From Hypomyces perniciosus (lineage: Eukaryota; Ascomycota; Sordariomycetes; Hypocreales; Hypocreaceae), in contig SPDT01000013.1 in the NCBI GenBank assembly GCA_008477525.1, forward strand, positions 791,501-855,500: DNA of 64,000 nt. Reading direction: 5' to 3'. Numbering within the stretch: position 1 is the first letter of the stretch; every line of letters starts with the position of its first letter. Below are positions 35,786 to 48,960 of this stretch, one piece after another. Below the pieces are notes generated by a model. The model was not told the origin of the DNA. It made no database searches and worked only from the letters and a program-made list of their open reading frames with translations. Both the position numbers and the translations under genes were made by a program.

Positions 35786-37680
35786 TTTCGCTGTTGATGT
35801 GTGCAGGGTGCAGGTGCAGGGCTGCAAGCTATTCGGGGATAATGACTTGGACTTGTCTGTTATACCGTCCGAATCCCAACATCAATCACATTCGCACTAT
35901 TGCCAAATTGCGCTACTTTGACGAGCCCCCCCCCCCCCCCCCTAAAGCGATGTCTATCGCTTGCGTGGTCAACCCACTTGAAAACATACTCGTCGTGCGC
36001 TATCAGATGTGTTGGACCTTGGGAATATGAAAATGATGGATCGGTGCTTATCTCTGTCTGGTAAACTATAAAAAGATCGTTTGGCTGTTTGTGGGGTTTG
36101 CGTCGGGCAAGGCTGGAGATCAGCACTCGTATATTTTCTATATGAGGGAACCCAAGTAGAGAGTGAAGAGAATAGTGGGCGAGGAATAGTGATATGCAGC
36201 CAATGGAAAGTGAGTATATCATCGTAACCATCCCAGCTTGAACTTGGACTTCTCAATACATCATGTCAGAAGTAGGTAGGTATACAAGCTTAAAGCGCGT
36301 AAAAAGCAAAGCAGCCCTAATATAAGGTATCTTCTTTATATAAATCAGGCGTAAAGGCATAGTCTCTTTTATAGTAATTAAGCTATTTTTATATTCCCTT
36401 TATCCTTTAACTGATCCGCGCTGCGCGATACATCAAAACTTGGTGGTTTCCTTCATGCATAACAAGTGTCGATCGCATCACGATTGACCCTTGACATAAT
36501 AATTTCCACAATAATTATATGTATAAATATGCATGCTCTCCTGAGTGTCGACATGCTCAAGCCATGCTCTCTAACCGGTTTGATGTCGACTGACAGTGGC
36601 AAGGCCCACTTTCAGCGAGCTTAATGCGCGCCACTTCTCATTGAGGTAGTGAGACATCGTATATCATAGTGACTGATAAACTTAACCATGAGGATTAAGT
36701 GATGAGCGCCAAAATGATACCAGATTTCTGTTAAAGATACCCTTCTTTCCATTTGAACTTGATGAGGCTCACGATCTGCCATAGACATGGCCAAAGGCTT
36801 GTATCCTGGGCACATGACCCAAGCGTTGAAAAAGACATCATTTATATACTCGTATGCAAGGGTGTAATAAGCGAACTAAAGTAATGTATGCAGAATCCTT
36901 CTGCACCTAAAAAGTATCTAGATACGGAGTACTAGAGAAGACAATTTGGCTCCTCTTTTCGCGGGGAAGATCCCCCCTTGCGCGCGGCGCCAAGAACTTG
37001 ATGTGAGGGATCTCAAGCAGTCTCAGGCTAGATAGTAGATATTAGCATAGCAATGCAATCCATCATGATCGACTATCCTAGGCGGCATCACAAGTCGCCT
37101 CGCGAGCAGGTTGAGATGTCAAGCCAAATGAACCGCTACTGCTTCAGCACAGAAACTTTCCCGTTCTTGTCTCATATCTGGAGAGATGTGGTTGGGGTAA
37201 TGAATGAGAGGAGGCTATGGATCGTCTGTTTCACTGGGGCAGATACACTGAACTTTCCAAGGGCAAGGCTCCAGAGCCTGTTACGTTACACCACATGTCT
37301 GGTGAGAATTCTTATTTACACGCACACACACATATCTCTCTATTTGCACACCACTTTCAATTTTGCCCCCACCACCAAATTAATGATAGTATGATAGGTA
37401 CATGGTGTTATACGACGTACGAAGTACATACGAGTCAAAATGCGCCAATTATATCAAATAGTCACATCAATTGCAGAAAACACCTTTATAACAAGGGAGA
37501 TTTTGGTGGGTTGCAAGGCTGCAAAGCTGTGAATTTACTTCAGTTTTGTTTGATCCCATACAATTGCCCCATTTACTATGAGAAATTGGGCTTAGTGGAG
37601 GATCGGCTGAACACAAGTGGGCGGCTAAGGGAAAGTGGTGTGCAAATAGAGATGTGCGTGTGTGTAAATAAGGATTCTCT
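35786..37680. other. Intergenic with RIP-like scrap and simple repeats
   Basis: No supported gene. 36290-36410 is a short AT-biased scrap resembling the degenerate transposon DNA. TACGGAGTA occurs at 36923-36931. A CACACA run lies near 37320-37335. The 100-156-aa frames here lack family features. Confidence 0.35.
35926..35942. repeat. Poly-C run of 17
   Basis: Seventeen consecutive C, 140 bases after the 2EXR stop codon. Length is prone to sequencing error. Confidence 0.9.
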
Positions 37681-37688
37681 TATATAAA
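37681..37688 (+). promoter_or_regulatory. TATA box of the carboxylesterase gene
   Basis: TATATAAA, 85 bases upstream of the ATG at 37766. Confidence 0.6.
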
Positions 37689-37765
37689 GGTCGCAGACGG
37701 GACAGAGAAGATGTTTTCGTTTCATCAGCATACCAACATCTCCGTTGGATTAGACTAGAATTTTA

Positions 37766-39613
37766 ATGATGCGAGGTCCCTCATTGCTTCTGGGCATTCT
37801 GGCCCTCATATCCTCTGTTGAAGCTCAAGGAGATCTCCCACAACTGAAGCTACCATGGGGAACATGGGAGGCTCAAGTCCATGACCATGACCCCAACGTA
37901 AGTCAACGTAATTAACAACAGCAATTGAACATTCGACTAACAGGATTGAAGATTTACATCTTCAAAAATGTGCGCTTCGGAGCTAACCCCGTGCGCTTCT
38001 CCGCCCCGTCCTTTCCCGATTGGAAAAACGATTCGATACAGACTAGCGACAAGAGTATCAGCTGTGTGCAGGTCAACGCCAGCTTGGATCCAGGAGACAA
38101 AGACGGTAGCGAAGTCCTTCAGACCGAAGACTGTCTCTTCCTCGACGTCTATGCCCCTGTATCAGCCTTCCGAGACGACGCTGAGACCCTCCCCGTCGTC
38201 GTCTGGGTCTATGGCGGCGGATATGTTGTCGGCAGCAAGTACCAGGGAGGACCTGCAAACACCGGCCAGTCCATTCTCAAGGCTTCTGGGTACAAGACCG
38301 TCTTCGTGAGCGGCAACTACCGCCTCGGCGCGTTTGGCTGGCTAGCAGGCAACTACCTTGAGGGCGTAGGCACGCCCAACGCGGGTCTGTACGACCAGAC
38401 GCTGGTGCTTGAGTGGGTGCAGCACTATATTAACCAGGTAAATGGAGACAAGGAGCACGTAAGCGCCTGGGGTTTCTCTGCAGGCGGGGGCTCAGTTTTG
38501 CACCACCTCATCCGAGAGGGCGGCACTCGCGATCCGCTGTTCAAGTCGTTTGCCACCTTGAGCCCAGAGTTTCACTGGGCGTGGGACAACTCCCCCGATG
38601 GTCAACTGGATGGAGCGTACAAGCTCTTCTCTGCCTCTGCAGGTTGTGAAAGCAGCTACGATATTGACTGTCTGAGGTCAAAACCCGGGAAAGACCTGAT
38701 CAAAGCAAACGATGACTTCTTATTTTCGAGCGTTCTAACCACTGGCATATTACCGGTCGGTCCGGCAATTGATGGGAAATGGATCAAGACACTTCCTCCT
38801 TTGGCGTTCTCGCAAGGTATGTCCCACCCATACGATTTTGAGACTGATGGTTGCCATGATCGAGTTTGCTAACTGCGGTGTTCATAAATAGGCGACTATT
38901 GGAAAGACATCAAGTCGGGTATTGTATCTCATGTCACAAATGAGTCTTTTGGCCTTACTCCCAACCTACCTTCTAACTCGGAATCCTCATTTGACCTGTT
39001 CCTGGCTACCTTATTCGCCGGTGATGCGCTCAAACCCCAGCGACAGGCCATCAAGGACAAGTACGACTGCAAGGACGCCTTTGAGGGTGATTGGCAAGCC
39101 TGCATCGCCGCCCTCACACGAGATGTCTCTTTCGCATGCAACACTCGGAATCTGATTGATTCGTATGCGTCAAAGACGCACGCCATGCAATATGCGTTCC
39201 CGAATGAGTTGCTGGCGTATCACGGATCGGATCAGATTCCGCTGTTCTCGAACAACTTTGACGAAGTCAAAACCCAATTGGTAGCTCAACTGAACAGTTC
39301 TATCGGCGAAAGTCTGGCTGGTGCTCTCGCCGTTAACCTCACAGATACGGTTCTCCCGATATTCCAGAACTTTTATGCCTCATTTGCCCTCTCTGGAGAC
39401 CCAAATACGCTTCCCTCAGATCCTCACGTAGAGTGGCCACTTGCGAATAGTGATGGAGAGGAAGTCTCGAATGTCCTCAAGGTGACGCTGGGAGACTCGG
39501 TGGGGGACATTTTCCAAATTATTAATGATGATCTGAATAAAAAGGACATCTGCTCGTTTTGGGGGGAGATTGCCAAGGCTGCCGTTGCGCAGGAGGGGGG
39601 TGCTTGTCCGTAG
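37766..39613 (+). CDS. Secreted type-B carboxylesterase/lipase
   Basis: Three exons, 37766-37897, 37952-38816 and 38892-39613, encode 572 aa. Intron 1 is GTAAGT...TTGAAG with a GACTAAC branch. Intron 2 is GTATGT...AAATAG. Phases match in both. The protein begins with a signal peptide (MRGPSLLLGILALISSVEA). It is an alpha/beta hydrolase: oxyanion segment VYGGGYVVGS near residue 130, the family signature EDCLFLDVYAP before it, nucleophile elbow GFSAGGG with Ser220, and a catalytic His in LAYHGSDQIPLFSN (His443). The elbow has Phe where GESAGG is usual. The length fits secreted fungal lipase/cholinesterase-like enzymes that cleave carboxylic esters outside the cell. Substrate cannot be read from sequence. 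A TATA box is 85 bases upstream. It appears intact. Confidence 0.9.
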
Positions 39614-40640
39614 AGTTCCGTGAGAGACAGAACATGAGTTAATAATGAAGGGAAATAACTTTCTGATTGCTGTTGCTTTGTACTATTGAGAAAACTAATG
39701 GGGACGAAAATCTTTGATGAGTTTTCGATAAGTGATAAATTAACCAACGCAATCTAGTGCGACCCCTCAAGGTCTTCCATGAGGAGCTGACCAGGCCGAC
39801 ATCGTTTAGGCATATATTATATATGCCACTCCTGTATTCGAATTAGGCCAATACTTTCACTATGGACTCGCGATGTGTTTCCTAGGTTCTATGTGTAACA
39901 TGACCATGCCTAGACACTGTTCCTTTTTGCCATCTCGACACAAGTCTTACAATTATAATTATGGCTTATCTGCTGCATACCCTACTACATACTATGATAC
40001 CTCTATAGCGTATTCTGCGTTAGCCTGCGTGGAATAAATTAGAAGCTATAGATGTTATGGAGGAAAGATATGGATAAGATTATAGAAAAGAAGAATTTTA
40101 ACTATGAATGCATTACGTAACTTAATTAGTGATCAATAAGGAAAAGTAATGAATATTCAGTTCTAATAGAAGAGGTAGAGATTGAATAGACAGAGTGTAA
40201 AATAGCAACACTTGGTACGGATAACTAAACCCATGATCGTACCAGGGGCATCTTGCAGTCTAAAGAAGTTGGCAAATCAAGGACAGGCCCTATTAGATAT
40301 AGCTAGTGTCAGACCACAAATCCAGCAAAAGTGAAGCTCCACACAATCTGCATAGATAAGTGACCTTATATGCTATGTGACAGCTAGTTAATAGGTATCT
40401 GTAAAGGAGTAATTCTTTGTTAAAGACTGAGATAGTTTATAAGTGCTAACTTCATGGCTAGAGGGAGAAGGTCTGGCCATGATATCCACGCTCGAGGTGA
40501 TTGACATCACCCAAATTGAGGTATACTGCGTGCTCATCTTGCCATATTCGGTGGCTCCCTACTGATCTAGGCTTCGGCACAGAGCTTAGAATCGGACACG
40601 AGAGTCCGGACGAATCTTGCTGATTCCTTAAAACTACTGC
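39614..40640. other. Intergenic, AT-rich in the middle
   Basis: No supported gene. 39950-40200 is AT-rich without a frame. It contains the second copy of the dispersed repeat at 40318-40381. Confidence 0.4.
40318..40381 (+). repeat. Dispersed repeat copy 2
   Basis: AAATCCAGCAAAAGTGAAGC through TATGCTATGTGAC. It is the partner of 32573-32635 in the same orientation. Confidence 0.65.
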
Positions 40641-41640
40641 ATGACTCGTGGCCACCCGACAGATCCAAACCCATGGTACACCTCCCTAAAGTCACTGGCA
40701 GCCGTCTTCAAAGTACAACTCAGTCAGCTGAGAGTCAGCCCAACCTATGAACGTTCTATCAACCCACACAAATGGCTCCAGTGCATGGAAGCATTCGCCC
40801 CCGACTTCTGGCAAATTAGTGCCCTCAGAGACAAGATAACAGATCCGTCCCTGGGCCTCGTCGAGGCGGCCTTGATCGACGACGGAACCGACATCACTCA
40901 TCCCAACCTAAGGGGCATAAAGATTCCAGGAAGAACCTTTCACTACGATCAAGAGGGCTCAACATGGCGCGACTCTCCGTACTGAGACTCAGCTTCTCGT
41001 CGCGGAGCGCTAATGGTGAGGTTGATTCACCGCATATGTCCCAGTGCCGTCATACACGTTGTACAGCTGCGGACCCGTAGCGGCCAGGGCGCAACGAACC
41101 TCCAAATCGACTCTAACAGCGTAGTACGGGTAAGCACATTTGTGTGGTCTGTTTTATAGCCCATGTTCTTCCGAGCGTAGACCAAAGGGCATCGAGTGCG
41201 CCATAAAACAAGGAGCCCAGAACATATTCGAGCCGGCCAAGAAGTAGGTCTTTGACGACGCCATCCACTCCGCCCTCAACAGGAAGGGTGTCCTTATGTT
41301 CTACGCGGGCAGCGACCGGGGAAAATCCGCTGACTTGACGTACCCGCATAGCAGCAATCTCAAGAGTTTCAGTTTCGGCGCGGCCTAGGCTACAGGCGGC
41401 ATGCTCTACACGGTTGAGGACGCACGTGGTTTAAACTATCTTCCCAGTTTGGTGGCGGCCGCCCTTACAGCTGGTCTTGCTGCCCTCATCATCCAGTGTG
41501 TCCGGTTGGGTGTCTTTTATACCAATGAGACGAAGCAGCTCGACCAGACCGTGGCGATAAGGAAAGAGGGCTTAATCAAAATACGAGAGTAGAATCAGAT
41601 GGTATATGCCCTCAAGTCGATTGGTACGAACCGCAACGTA
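40641..41640 (+). pseudogene. Subtilisin-like S8 peptidase, decayed
   Basis: The frame at 40641 carries the Asp block of subtilases, VEAALIDDGTDITHPNL, with its catalytic Asp. It stops at TGA 40983-40985. In the same frame beyond it, SASRRGALMVRLIHRICPSA matches the His block, usually GHGT-MA-LI--ICP, but the catalytic His is replaced by Arg. After a possible intron or indel, other frames give HSALNRKGVLMFYAGSDRG, SADLTYPHSSNLKSFSFGAA and PSLVAAALTAGLAALI, the Asn/Ser end of the domain. At least one nonsense codon, two frame changes and a lost catalytic residue mark it as dead. Related fungal proteins are intracellular subtilisins, often with other N-terminal modules. The N-terminus here is short and unassigned. 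Confidence 0.78.
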
Positions 41641-41919
41641 GATAACATGTGTGGGATACGTTCCGTGCTGTTGCCAAGAAGTTGAAGGGGAATGAGGACT
41701 CCCAGATCACCCCGTTGGAGATTATTGCGGGTTTGGCCAAGCTGTTTCGTCGCAAGGGTTTGATGGTTGCAGGGATTTTCATTGGGTCTAGATAGGGGTA
41801 GACAAACCCTTGTTCAAAAAAAGCAATCTAACAAGCTGAGATTTTTGCATCAGCAATGACCATCCGCTTTAGACCATGGGGCCCCCAGCATTGCTTGGAT
41901 CGTCTAGCCAGGCAGCCGG

Positions 41920-42400
41920 AACGAGCTCGTTCTTAATACTAGCAGCATCAATAACTATGTATTTTACTGGCTGAACATTAATCGATACTATAAGCCAAAA
42001 AGGACACCCATTATATACTACTGGAACTGGCCCAACCAGGAAAAACAAGTGGAAGAAGAAAGAATTAGGCATTCAGCCTTAATAGATCAACTTGATAACT
42101 TCCTGGATCAGTATCCTGCAGAGCTCAAAATGGAGACGTCTTTCTTTATCACAGCTCATGTAATGTTGGAGGGAAATCTGCTTTCAACATGCATCACGAC
42201 TTTGAGTATATATGAAGCCGAGGCAGATCCGTAGCATCTTCGTTATGATCTGGCGTATGCGCGAAAGTTTTTGGGAGTTGAACCTCGAGTGTCAGATTCT
42301 GACATACATCTGGTGAGGGGGGCAACATTAGGAAGTACAGGCAAACCAAATGAATGTAAACAAATTTCTATAATTGATCTATTGATTGAATATATTAATA
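41920..42400 (+). pseudogene. Unrecognised coding remnant
   Basis: One frame reads NTSSINNYVFYWLNINRYYK, then NWPNQEKQVEEERIRHSALI and DQLDNFLDQYPAELKMETSF. It meets TAG at 42232-42234 and continues in the same frame as HLRYDLAYARKFLGVEPRVS. The composition is protein-like and the TAG is one step from CAG. I do not recognise the family. It could be the tail of the S8 gene's product or a separate gene. Confidence 0.35.
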
Positions 42401-42584
42401 GGAATGCATGAATGAGTGATAGCCCATTACGAAATATGGCAAGTAGTGAAAAGGAAAAGGCATTGTGATGGCGTCTGAGTCCATCATGGCCGTGGTTTGC
42501 TACAGGACACCAACCACTGTATAGGTAGTCTAAAAAGAGGATATTAATGCCGACCTTGGCCTCGAGTGATTCTTCTCTTGTCCT

Positions 42585-45500
42585 TTAGGCTCCGCCCTTG
42601 CGATCCTTCTTCGCCCAAGGCAGCCTAAATTTAGAGCCCCCAGTATTCCATTTCTTTACCCTGAAGAGGTAGTACAGCAAAATCGCGGTTGCAATATTGA
42701 ACACAACATAAGCCCACACAATGCCATAGTTTCGCCATCTTTGATCCCAGTAAATCTGAGACCCAGCAAGGAACTGATCTGCGTTGCTAAGGGTGCAATA
42801 GTGACATTGTGCCGTGGCCTCAGGATTCTGTAGCTGTCCGGGCGCTCTTTGTAGGAACGGTGCGAGGTACTCGCCACAGGTTTGGCCAGACGGAGGGTTA
42901 AAGGTGGACATCTCGCGATCGGAGCAGGTGATAGTCCGCTCATGGAGCTCAATGGACGTAATGCCTGCAATCCAATAGTTGAAGATCGAAACACGCCACA
43001 TGAACTTCCAAAATCCCGGAAGGGCATCGGGTGTCTGTAGGACACCACTGAAGATGGTGCTCATGATGACAAATAGATTAACAATGCTAGCGGCTGTTTC
43101 TGCGTTTGGCATAGTAACAATGGTCATGTGGGCGAAGGAGCTGGCGTAGATATAGAGTTGGATGATGTAGAGGAGAACCATGCCCTGGCGGATGGAGCTT
43201 TGTATGCCGACAACAGGGTAGTAGAAGCAGGCATAAATTAAGATTCCAGTAATAATCTGATAAGGGATCTCGACGGTGATATTGGCCAGAATGAAAGCTT
43301 TCCATGAGTAGGCCTTGCTAGGACGTTCGCGGACCTCGTAGAGGGACCTCTGAGTAATGAAAAGAGGTTGAATCTGAAAGCGTCTGATTAGTGCATACTC
43401 TTTGGTGAAACAAACAGCAAAACATTTCACATACCTGTTGAACCAAGGTCGAAAATATGGTTGTTACCATGAAAACCGAGAAGATAACGTTCTGCAAGCC
43501 CGCTTGTGTGCCCTTGGCGTTATAAAACGTGAATCCGATAAACAAACCCGCAGTGATTCCTAGTAACCATTTGGCAAAGATGTAGCTTGGCATTCGCCAG
43601 TATTGCTGGAAAACTCGGTAGGTGACTTCCCAGATTTGAGTTGTCAAGGGCACGGCGAATTCCGAATGAGAGCCAGCTTCCTCCACTTCAGAAGAGTTTT
43701 CCGACAGCTTTTCAGCATGGATTCTATCAAGCTCTGCCTGCGTCGCCTGGGATTCGGGACTTGAATTCCAAACACTGTGCCAATCCTGTCCTTTGTCATT
43801 GGAAGCGTTATTCACAACCTCGAGCATGTACTCTGCTGGGTTCTCCGCATTGCCACATTTCCGGGCTCCGTTCGTCTCGAAATATTCCAGCAGTGTACGC
43901 GAGTTTTCGCCAATGTTGCCGAAATAAACCGTCTTGCCGCCCTTAGCCAAGAAGAGCAGACGGTCGAAAGACTGAAAGAGAATGGCGCTCGGCTGATGGA
44001 CTGTGCAGAGGATTGCTTGGCCAGAATCGGCAAGCTTACGAAGGAAGGCACAAATAGCCCAGGAGCTCTGAGAGTCAAGACCACTTGTTGGCTCGTCGAG
44101 GAAAAGAAGTAGTTTTGGCCTGGCCGCAAGTTCGACGCCGATGGTAAGAAGTTTCCGCTGTTCGACATTGAGGCCTTCACCCGGAACGCCGACCACGGCA
44201 TTGGCAAACTCCTCCATGTTCAACATTTTGATGACTTCTTCGACAAATGCATACTTTTCTTCTTTACTCACTGAATTGGGCTGACGGAGCATGGCGCTGA
44301 AACGTAAGCTCTCGCGAACAGTGGCAGTTTCGAGATGTAGATCTGGTTTGCCATTAGCACTGAGATTCTTGAACAAGAACGAAGACTCTGGTTGAATAAC
44401 CTACCTTGTTGCTGGACATAGCCTGTCTTCCTCTGAAAACTGGGGTCTCGAGGTCTTCCATTGACGAGCATGTCGCCTGTAATGACGCCCATAGTAGTAC
44501 GTTGTGCAAGGACATCTAGCAGGGTCGTCTTTCCAGCACCACTCACGCCCATCAAAGCTGTAAGCGTGCCTGGCTTGACCCAACCGGAGACGTGATCAAG
44601 AAGTCTGCGCTCCTCATCCTTGATGCGAATGTCATAAACCACATTTCTCCAGGTGAAGATGTCCTTTTGAGGTTTGAGGCCATTAATGTCCGATATAGAA
44701 TTGCTAGTCTCTCTGTTGGCGCCCTTTTCCGACGACACATTTTCGGTCTTGGAAGGATGCGCTTGACTATTGAGGAGATATGCCGGAACATGGCCTCGCC
44801 GGAAAACGAGCGATTCGGCGGTGCTTGACGTGGAAGAGTTCAGCTCTGTTGCGACGAAATAGATAGCCATGAAGAAGATAAGGAAGCCCATGAGAATACC
44901 AAAATTTCGCCAGACATGGGAATAATAATACTGGTAATTGGCAGCAATGAAAGCATCTCCATTGACCGTCGAACTACCTGGAACGGCACCTGTAACGGCA
45001 CAGATCCACGAATCGCCGAGGCGAGGCACATATGGGGGCACGACAGTCGAACCACAGGGAAAGTCTCTACCGTGAAACTCGTTGGCAACCAAGATCTCGA
45101 AGGCGTAGTAAATGGGGTTGATCCAGCGAATCCAGCTAAACCAAGGATGCATTTCTGGAACAGTGACGGCAAAACCAGTGTAGATGACGAGGGCAAGCAC
45201 CAACACTCCCGCCAGCGCCATGGCTTGGGAGACTGTCCTTGTGATGGCAGCCATGGTTCTGAAAACGGCACTCATGACGAAAATGGACATGTAGGTGATG
45301 AGGAAGTAGATAAAGAATTGTGCTGGTTCTCGTCGCAACCCGGCCATAAAGTAGAGGACGATATTGAAGACAGATGCTATCACAAACTTGATTGGAATGT
45401 CGGCTGCAATACCGGCTGCTGCTTCTGTGGCTGGATGGTAGAAGGCATACGAGGCATGTTTTTCGACAATAGGCCGTTGAGCAAACAAATTGTTGATCTC

Positions 45501-47421
45501 GGTGATGGCAGTCAAGGCATTGAGTAAGACAGCCATGAAAAGAACTGAACCCTTTGCGTAGAAACTATCCGTTGTGTCTGGAGAGCCGTAGAAGATGGAG
45601 CCGATGATGAGAGCCATTATAAACTGAACCACGGTGGATGCCATGGTCGCCGAGATGTCGTTCCACATGCGTTGATATGCGCGTTTCGTGTTTAGCCTGA
45701 TCTGCATCAGGACACTGATTGTGTATGGTGATTTCGGCCGAACATTTTTAGATTGTCGATAATTCTTCCGTTGGCGGAATCCAGCAAGACTCTCTCCCTG
45801 ACGCTCACCCAGGAATTCCTCGTCATATTGGTCGAGCTCTTTTTGCAAAGCCTTGTACTCGGGAGACTGCCGCCAGTACCGCTCAAAGTCTTCTGGTGTT
45901 CGTGGAACCTTGTTCTCCATTCCCTCACGAGCCTTACGCTCTATTGGGTTGGTAACGGAGGTAATAAAGTCTCCGGTTGTTTGGCGCGGGGGACAATACC
46001 AGCCTTGCCTCTCAAAGAAGCGCTTGGCCTGGTCGGCAGGTCCAAAGTAGATTTGACGGCCTTCATACAGAACCGTAGCTTTGTCAAAGAGATCGTATAT
46101 GGACTGGCTTGCCTGATAGATGGCCACGGCATTGGTATGGTTTCCAAAATCTGCCGCCATCCGCAACGCCTGGACAAACTTCAGCGCAGTGGCTGAATCG
46201 AGGCCGCGAGTACTTCGAAATGTCAGTAAAGCCGAAGCATATCAATTGTTGATGAACAAACCTGTTATCCCATGCAGAGAAGAGCGACCCAGACAAGACC
46301 ATCTCCGCAATGCTGACACGCTTTCTCTCGCCACCAGACACACCACGGACAAAATCGTTGCCAACCTTGGTGTTATACGTGTGACTAAGGCCAAATGCAG
46401 CCATGACAACCTTGGCAATGTAACGGCAGTAGTCTTGACGTGACATATCATGAATACGGTGGGATGGTGTGCGGGCAGAGGCTGCAAATTCAAGCGTCTG
46501 GCCGACCGTGAGATGAGGGAAGTGTTTGTCAACCTGCAGACTGACGGTCAGTGACACTGTGACGAGATTTTGTCTTTTGATAGCACTCATTTTATATGAA
46601 AGCCTCTGCAAACCTGTTTAACATACCTCTTGATTGTAGAGGGCCTCTCCCTTGAACTCCTTCTGCATCTGTTTCTGTGGGATGCCGTCGTAGTGTACAC
46701 TCGACTTTTCACCAAGTTTGAGTCCGTATAGTTCACCACAGATGGACTTTAGAAGGGTGCTGCATCCAGATCCCGGTCGTCCGAGAACCACTAGGAGCTC
46801 TCCGCTCTTGAGAACTCCATTAAAGTTGTGGAGGATCTGTTTTGGCTGTTTCTTGCCGAAGCTGAAGAACTCACCAACCCTCAATGGTGACATGAGAACC
46901 GAGCCAACCGTTTGTTGGATCTGGATCGCCGAACCAGACCCGAAGACGTCCAGGTTTCGAAAGGCAATATCAAGCTGACAGTCTGTGATACCCTTTTCGC
47001 GCACCTGTTCAATGAAACGGTGCAGCCATTTTGAAAGATCGAATTCACGATGCTCCGGGTCCAGAGTCTGGTCATATTCGTCGATTGCTCCAAGGCCCAT
47101 TCCTGACTGAGGATTCACAGCAACGCTAGAGCGCCGGCGGGAGAGTGCAGTTGCAATGCGCTTGAGTTCAGTTTTGTCCTCCTGTCCAATCATGGCCTCA
47201 GGGTCGTATGTGTGGGAACGCTCCAAGCGCTCCGTTTCGTCACTCATCTCATTGTCGGAGTTGGAAAAGTGACTTTGACTTGGGCTCCTCTCCATTTGGG
47301 GTCTTCCCGGGCCAACGTAGTTTTCCATGATCGCGGGTAGATGGAGATCTTGCTGTACCGTAGCACCTGCTTCTTCGAGGCTGCCACCTGCAGCCTCCCT
47401 TGTATCGTCAGGATGGGTCAT
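42585..47421 (-). CDS. PDR/ABCG-type ABC transporter (full size)
   Basis: Five exons read from 47421: 47421-46627, 46533-46262, 46212-44405, 44342-43435 and 43373-42585. All introns are GT-AG and in phase, giving 1523 aa. The architecture is (NBD-TMD)x2, as in fungal pleiotropic drug resistance exporters of the plasma membrane. NBD1 has the fungal-PDR Walker A with Cys for Lys ([10 protein letters not shown], near residue 214) and a full signature, [16 protein letters not shown]2 has a canonical Walker A ([12 protein letters not shown], near 911) and Walker [14 protein letters not shown], but a degenerate signature ([12 protein letters not shown]). This asymmetry is normal for the family. Two sets of membrane segments follow the NBDs. 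An in-frame ATG at 47481 would add 20 residues. I prefer 47421 ([10 protein letters not shown]). It looks intact. The substrate is unknown. Confidence 0.93.
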
Positions 47422-48950
47422 GGCTGTATTCCTATTCCTCGACGGGTGGATACGAGCTGAGTGAAGAGAAGGAAGGAGCACGACGAGGACACGGCTCGAT
47501 TAAGTAGCGGGACATGTTTCCTTTCAATTGTTATCTGGTCCATGGCTTACCAGTCCGGGAACGGGCAGTCGGGTCGCGAGTCCAGTCCAGTGTCCAATGG
47601 CTAGCCAAAACCTTGTAGGGTGATTAAACATTGGCAACTGGAATGTTCCATCGTGCGCAGGCATGGTGGACAATGTTGGATGAAAGCAAACAAGCGTCCT
47701 CCGCAGGTCCACGGGTCCTCATCGGAGGCCGGACTTTGAGGAGCGGGTCGCCGCAAACCCTGCCAAGATCGCCGGGAACGGGAACGGGGTTGCTTCACAT
47801 GCTGTTTCCCCGATCGACCGACGAGCCAGACAGGCACAGACAGCAGACCGCATCCGGGTTCTTGAGACATATCCTAATCATTGTCTCATACTTCTTATTT
47901 GCTCGCGGCTTGTACGGAGTACTACTCCACATGTTGTGTCAGGCCACGAATCCTCTCGGCGCCAAAGGGAACCTTGGCCAGCTCAAAGCAGCGTTGGCAG
48001 CTAGCGAATAGCTGGGATCGATCTGTTGAGCTTTGTTTCCCAGGCTGAGCCTGATATGATGCAATCGGATCTTCTGTGGAGTGGACGGAAACCGGTTATG
48101 GACACGCTACTCCTGTTAGCTTGCCTGGTCTGCATTCCAACGACACGGCCGTCAAACACTCTGCGAATGGGCGAAGGGCCCGCACAAATTGACTTTCGAG
48201 ACCCAGGGAGATTTGATGGCGTTGCCCGAGTCGGGCGGATCTGAAGTAACACTCAACTACTTCATAGTACGGAGTAGCACTACTAGCATCGAAAGCACAA
48301 CGTTGGAAGCTACCGTATGGGTAAGTGCCGAGGGCTAGCTAGTAGTAGAAAAATAATATCGTTCTTGCTCAGGTCTATAGTAGTAGTCATAGGTCTTCGC
48401 GCGTGATGATGCTGAGGTCAATTTCCTGAGATGGCTCAGGTTGGGAATAGGAGTGGTACAGAGATCACGTGGACACATCATTCCTGCCTCAAGTTCCTCA
48501 ACAGCGCACAACTTGTATTTTGTCCATTCACATAAAAAAGGCGTTTTTCCCATTGTTCAACCATCAGCTCTCCCACAGAGCACAATCTGTCCTCTTGCGT
48601 GGAATCACGGATTTTCACGTTTCTGCGACTTGGCCTGAATCATTCGTTGGTAATAATCATGTAATAATGCCTGGTGGGGACAGCGAAGAGCCGTCGGAGT
48701 TTGAAATCGTCACTCCCGCCCCCGAAACTCCGTCCCGAGCGCTCCATATAACGAAGATGACGCCTCCAGCCTATTAATCACACTCGCGATCTGGCCGGAA
48801 AGATGCCGCCTTCTACTCATGGGCCCGGGCCCGGAGCCGAGCCGTGTAAGGCATGCGTCGAGAGGCAGTTTCCGGGTGCACAGCATGTTCCGTCGTGATC
48901 CAGGAAATCAGGCTCGGAATCCTCCCGACTGGCTCCGCATTGATTTAACA
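47422..48950. other. Long intergenic region upstream of the ABC transporter
   Basis: No supported gene. It contains TACGGAGTA at 47913-47921 followed by a partial mirror (TACTCCAC), and another at 48268-48276. The frames of 60-126 aa lack recognisable domains. It presumably holds the divergent control region of the transporter. Confidence 0.4.
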
Positions 48951-48960
48951 TGGCTTCCTC

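Noticed and set aside
35860..36231. 123-aa minus-strand frame downstream of the 2EXR gene
   Set aside because: It crosses the 17-C run as a Gly stretch and has no family motif or start context.
44916..45527. 203-aa plus-strand frame
   Set aside because: Antisense to an exon of the ABC transporter, with no own motifs.
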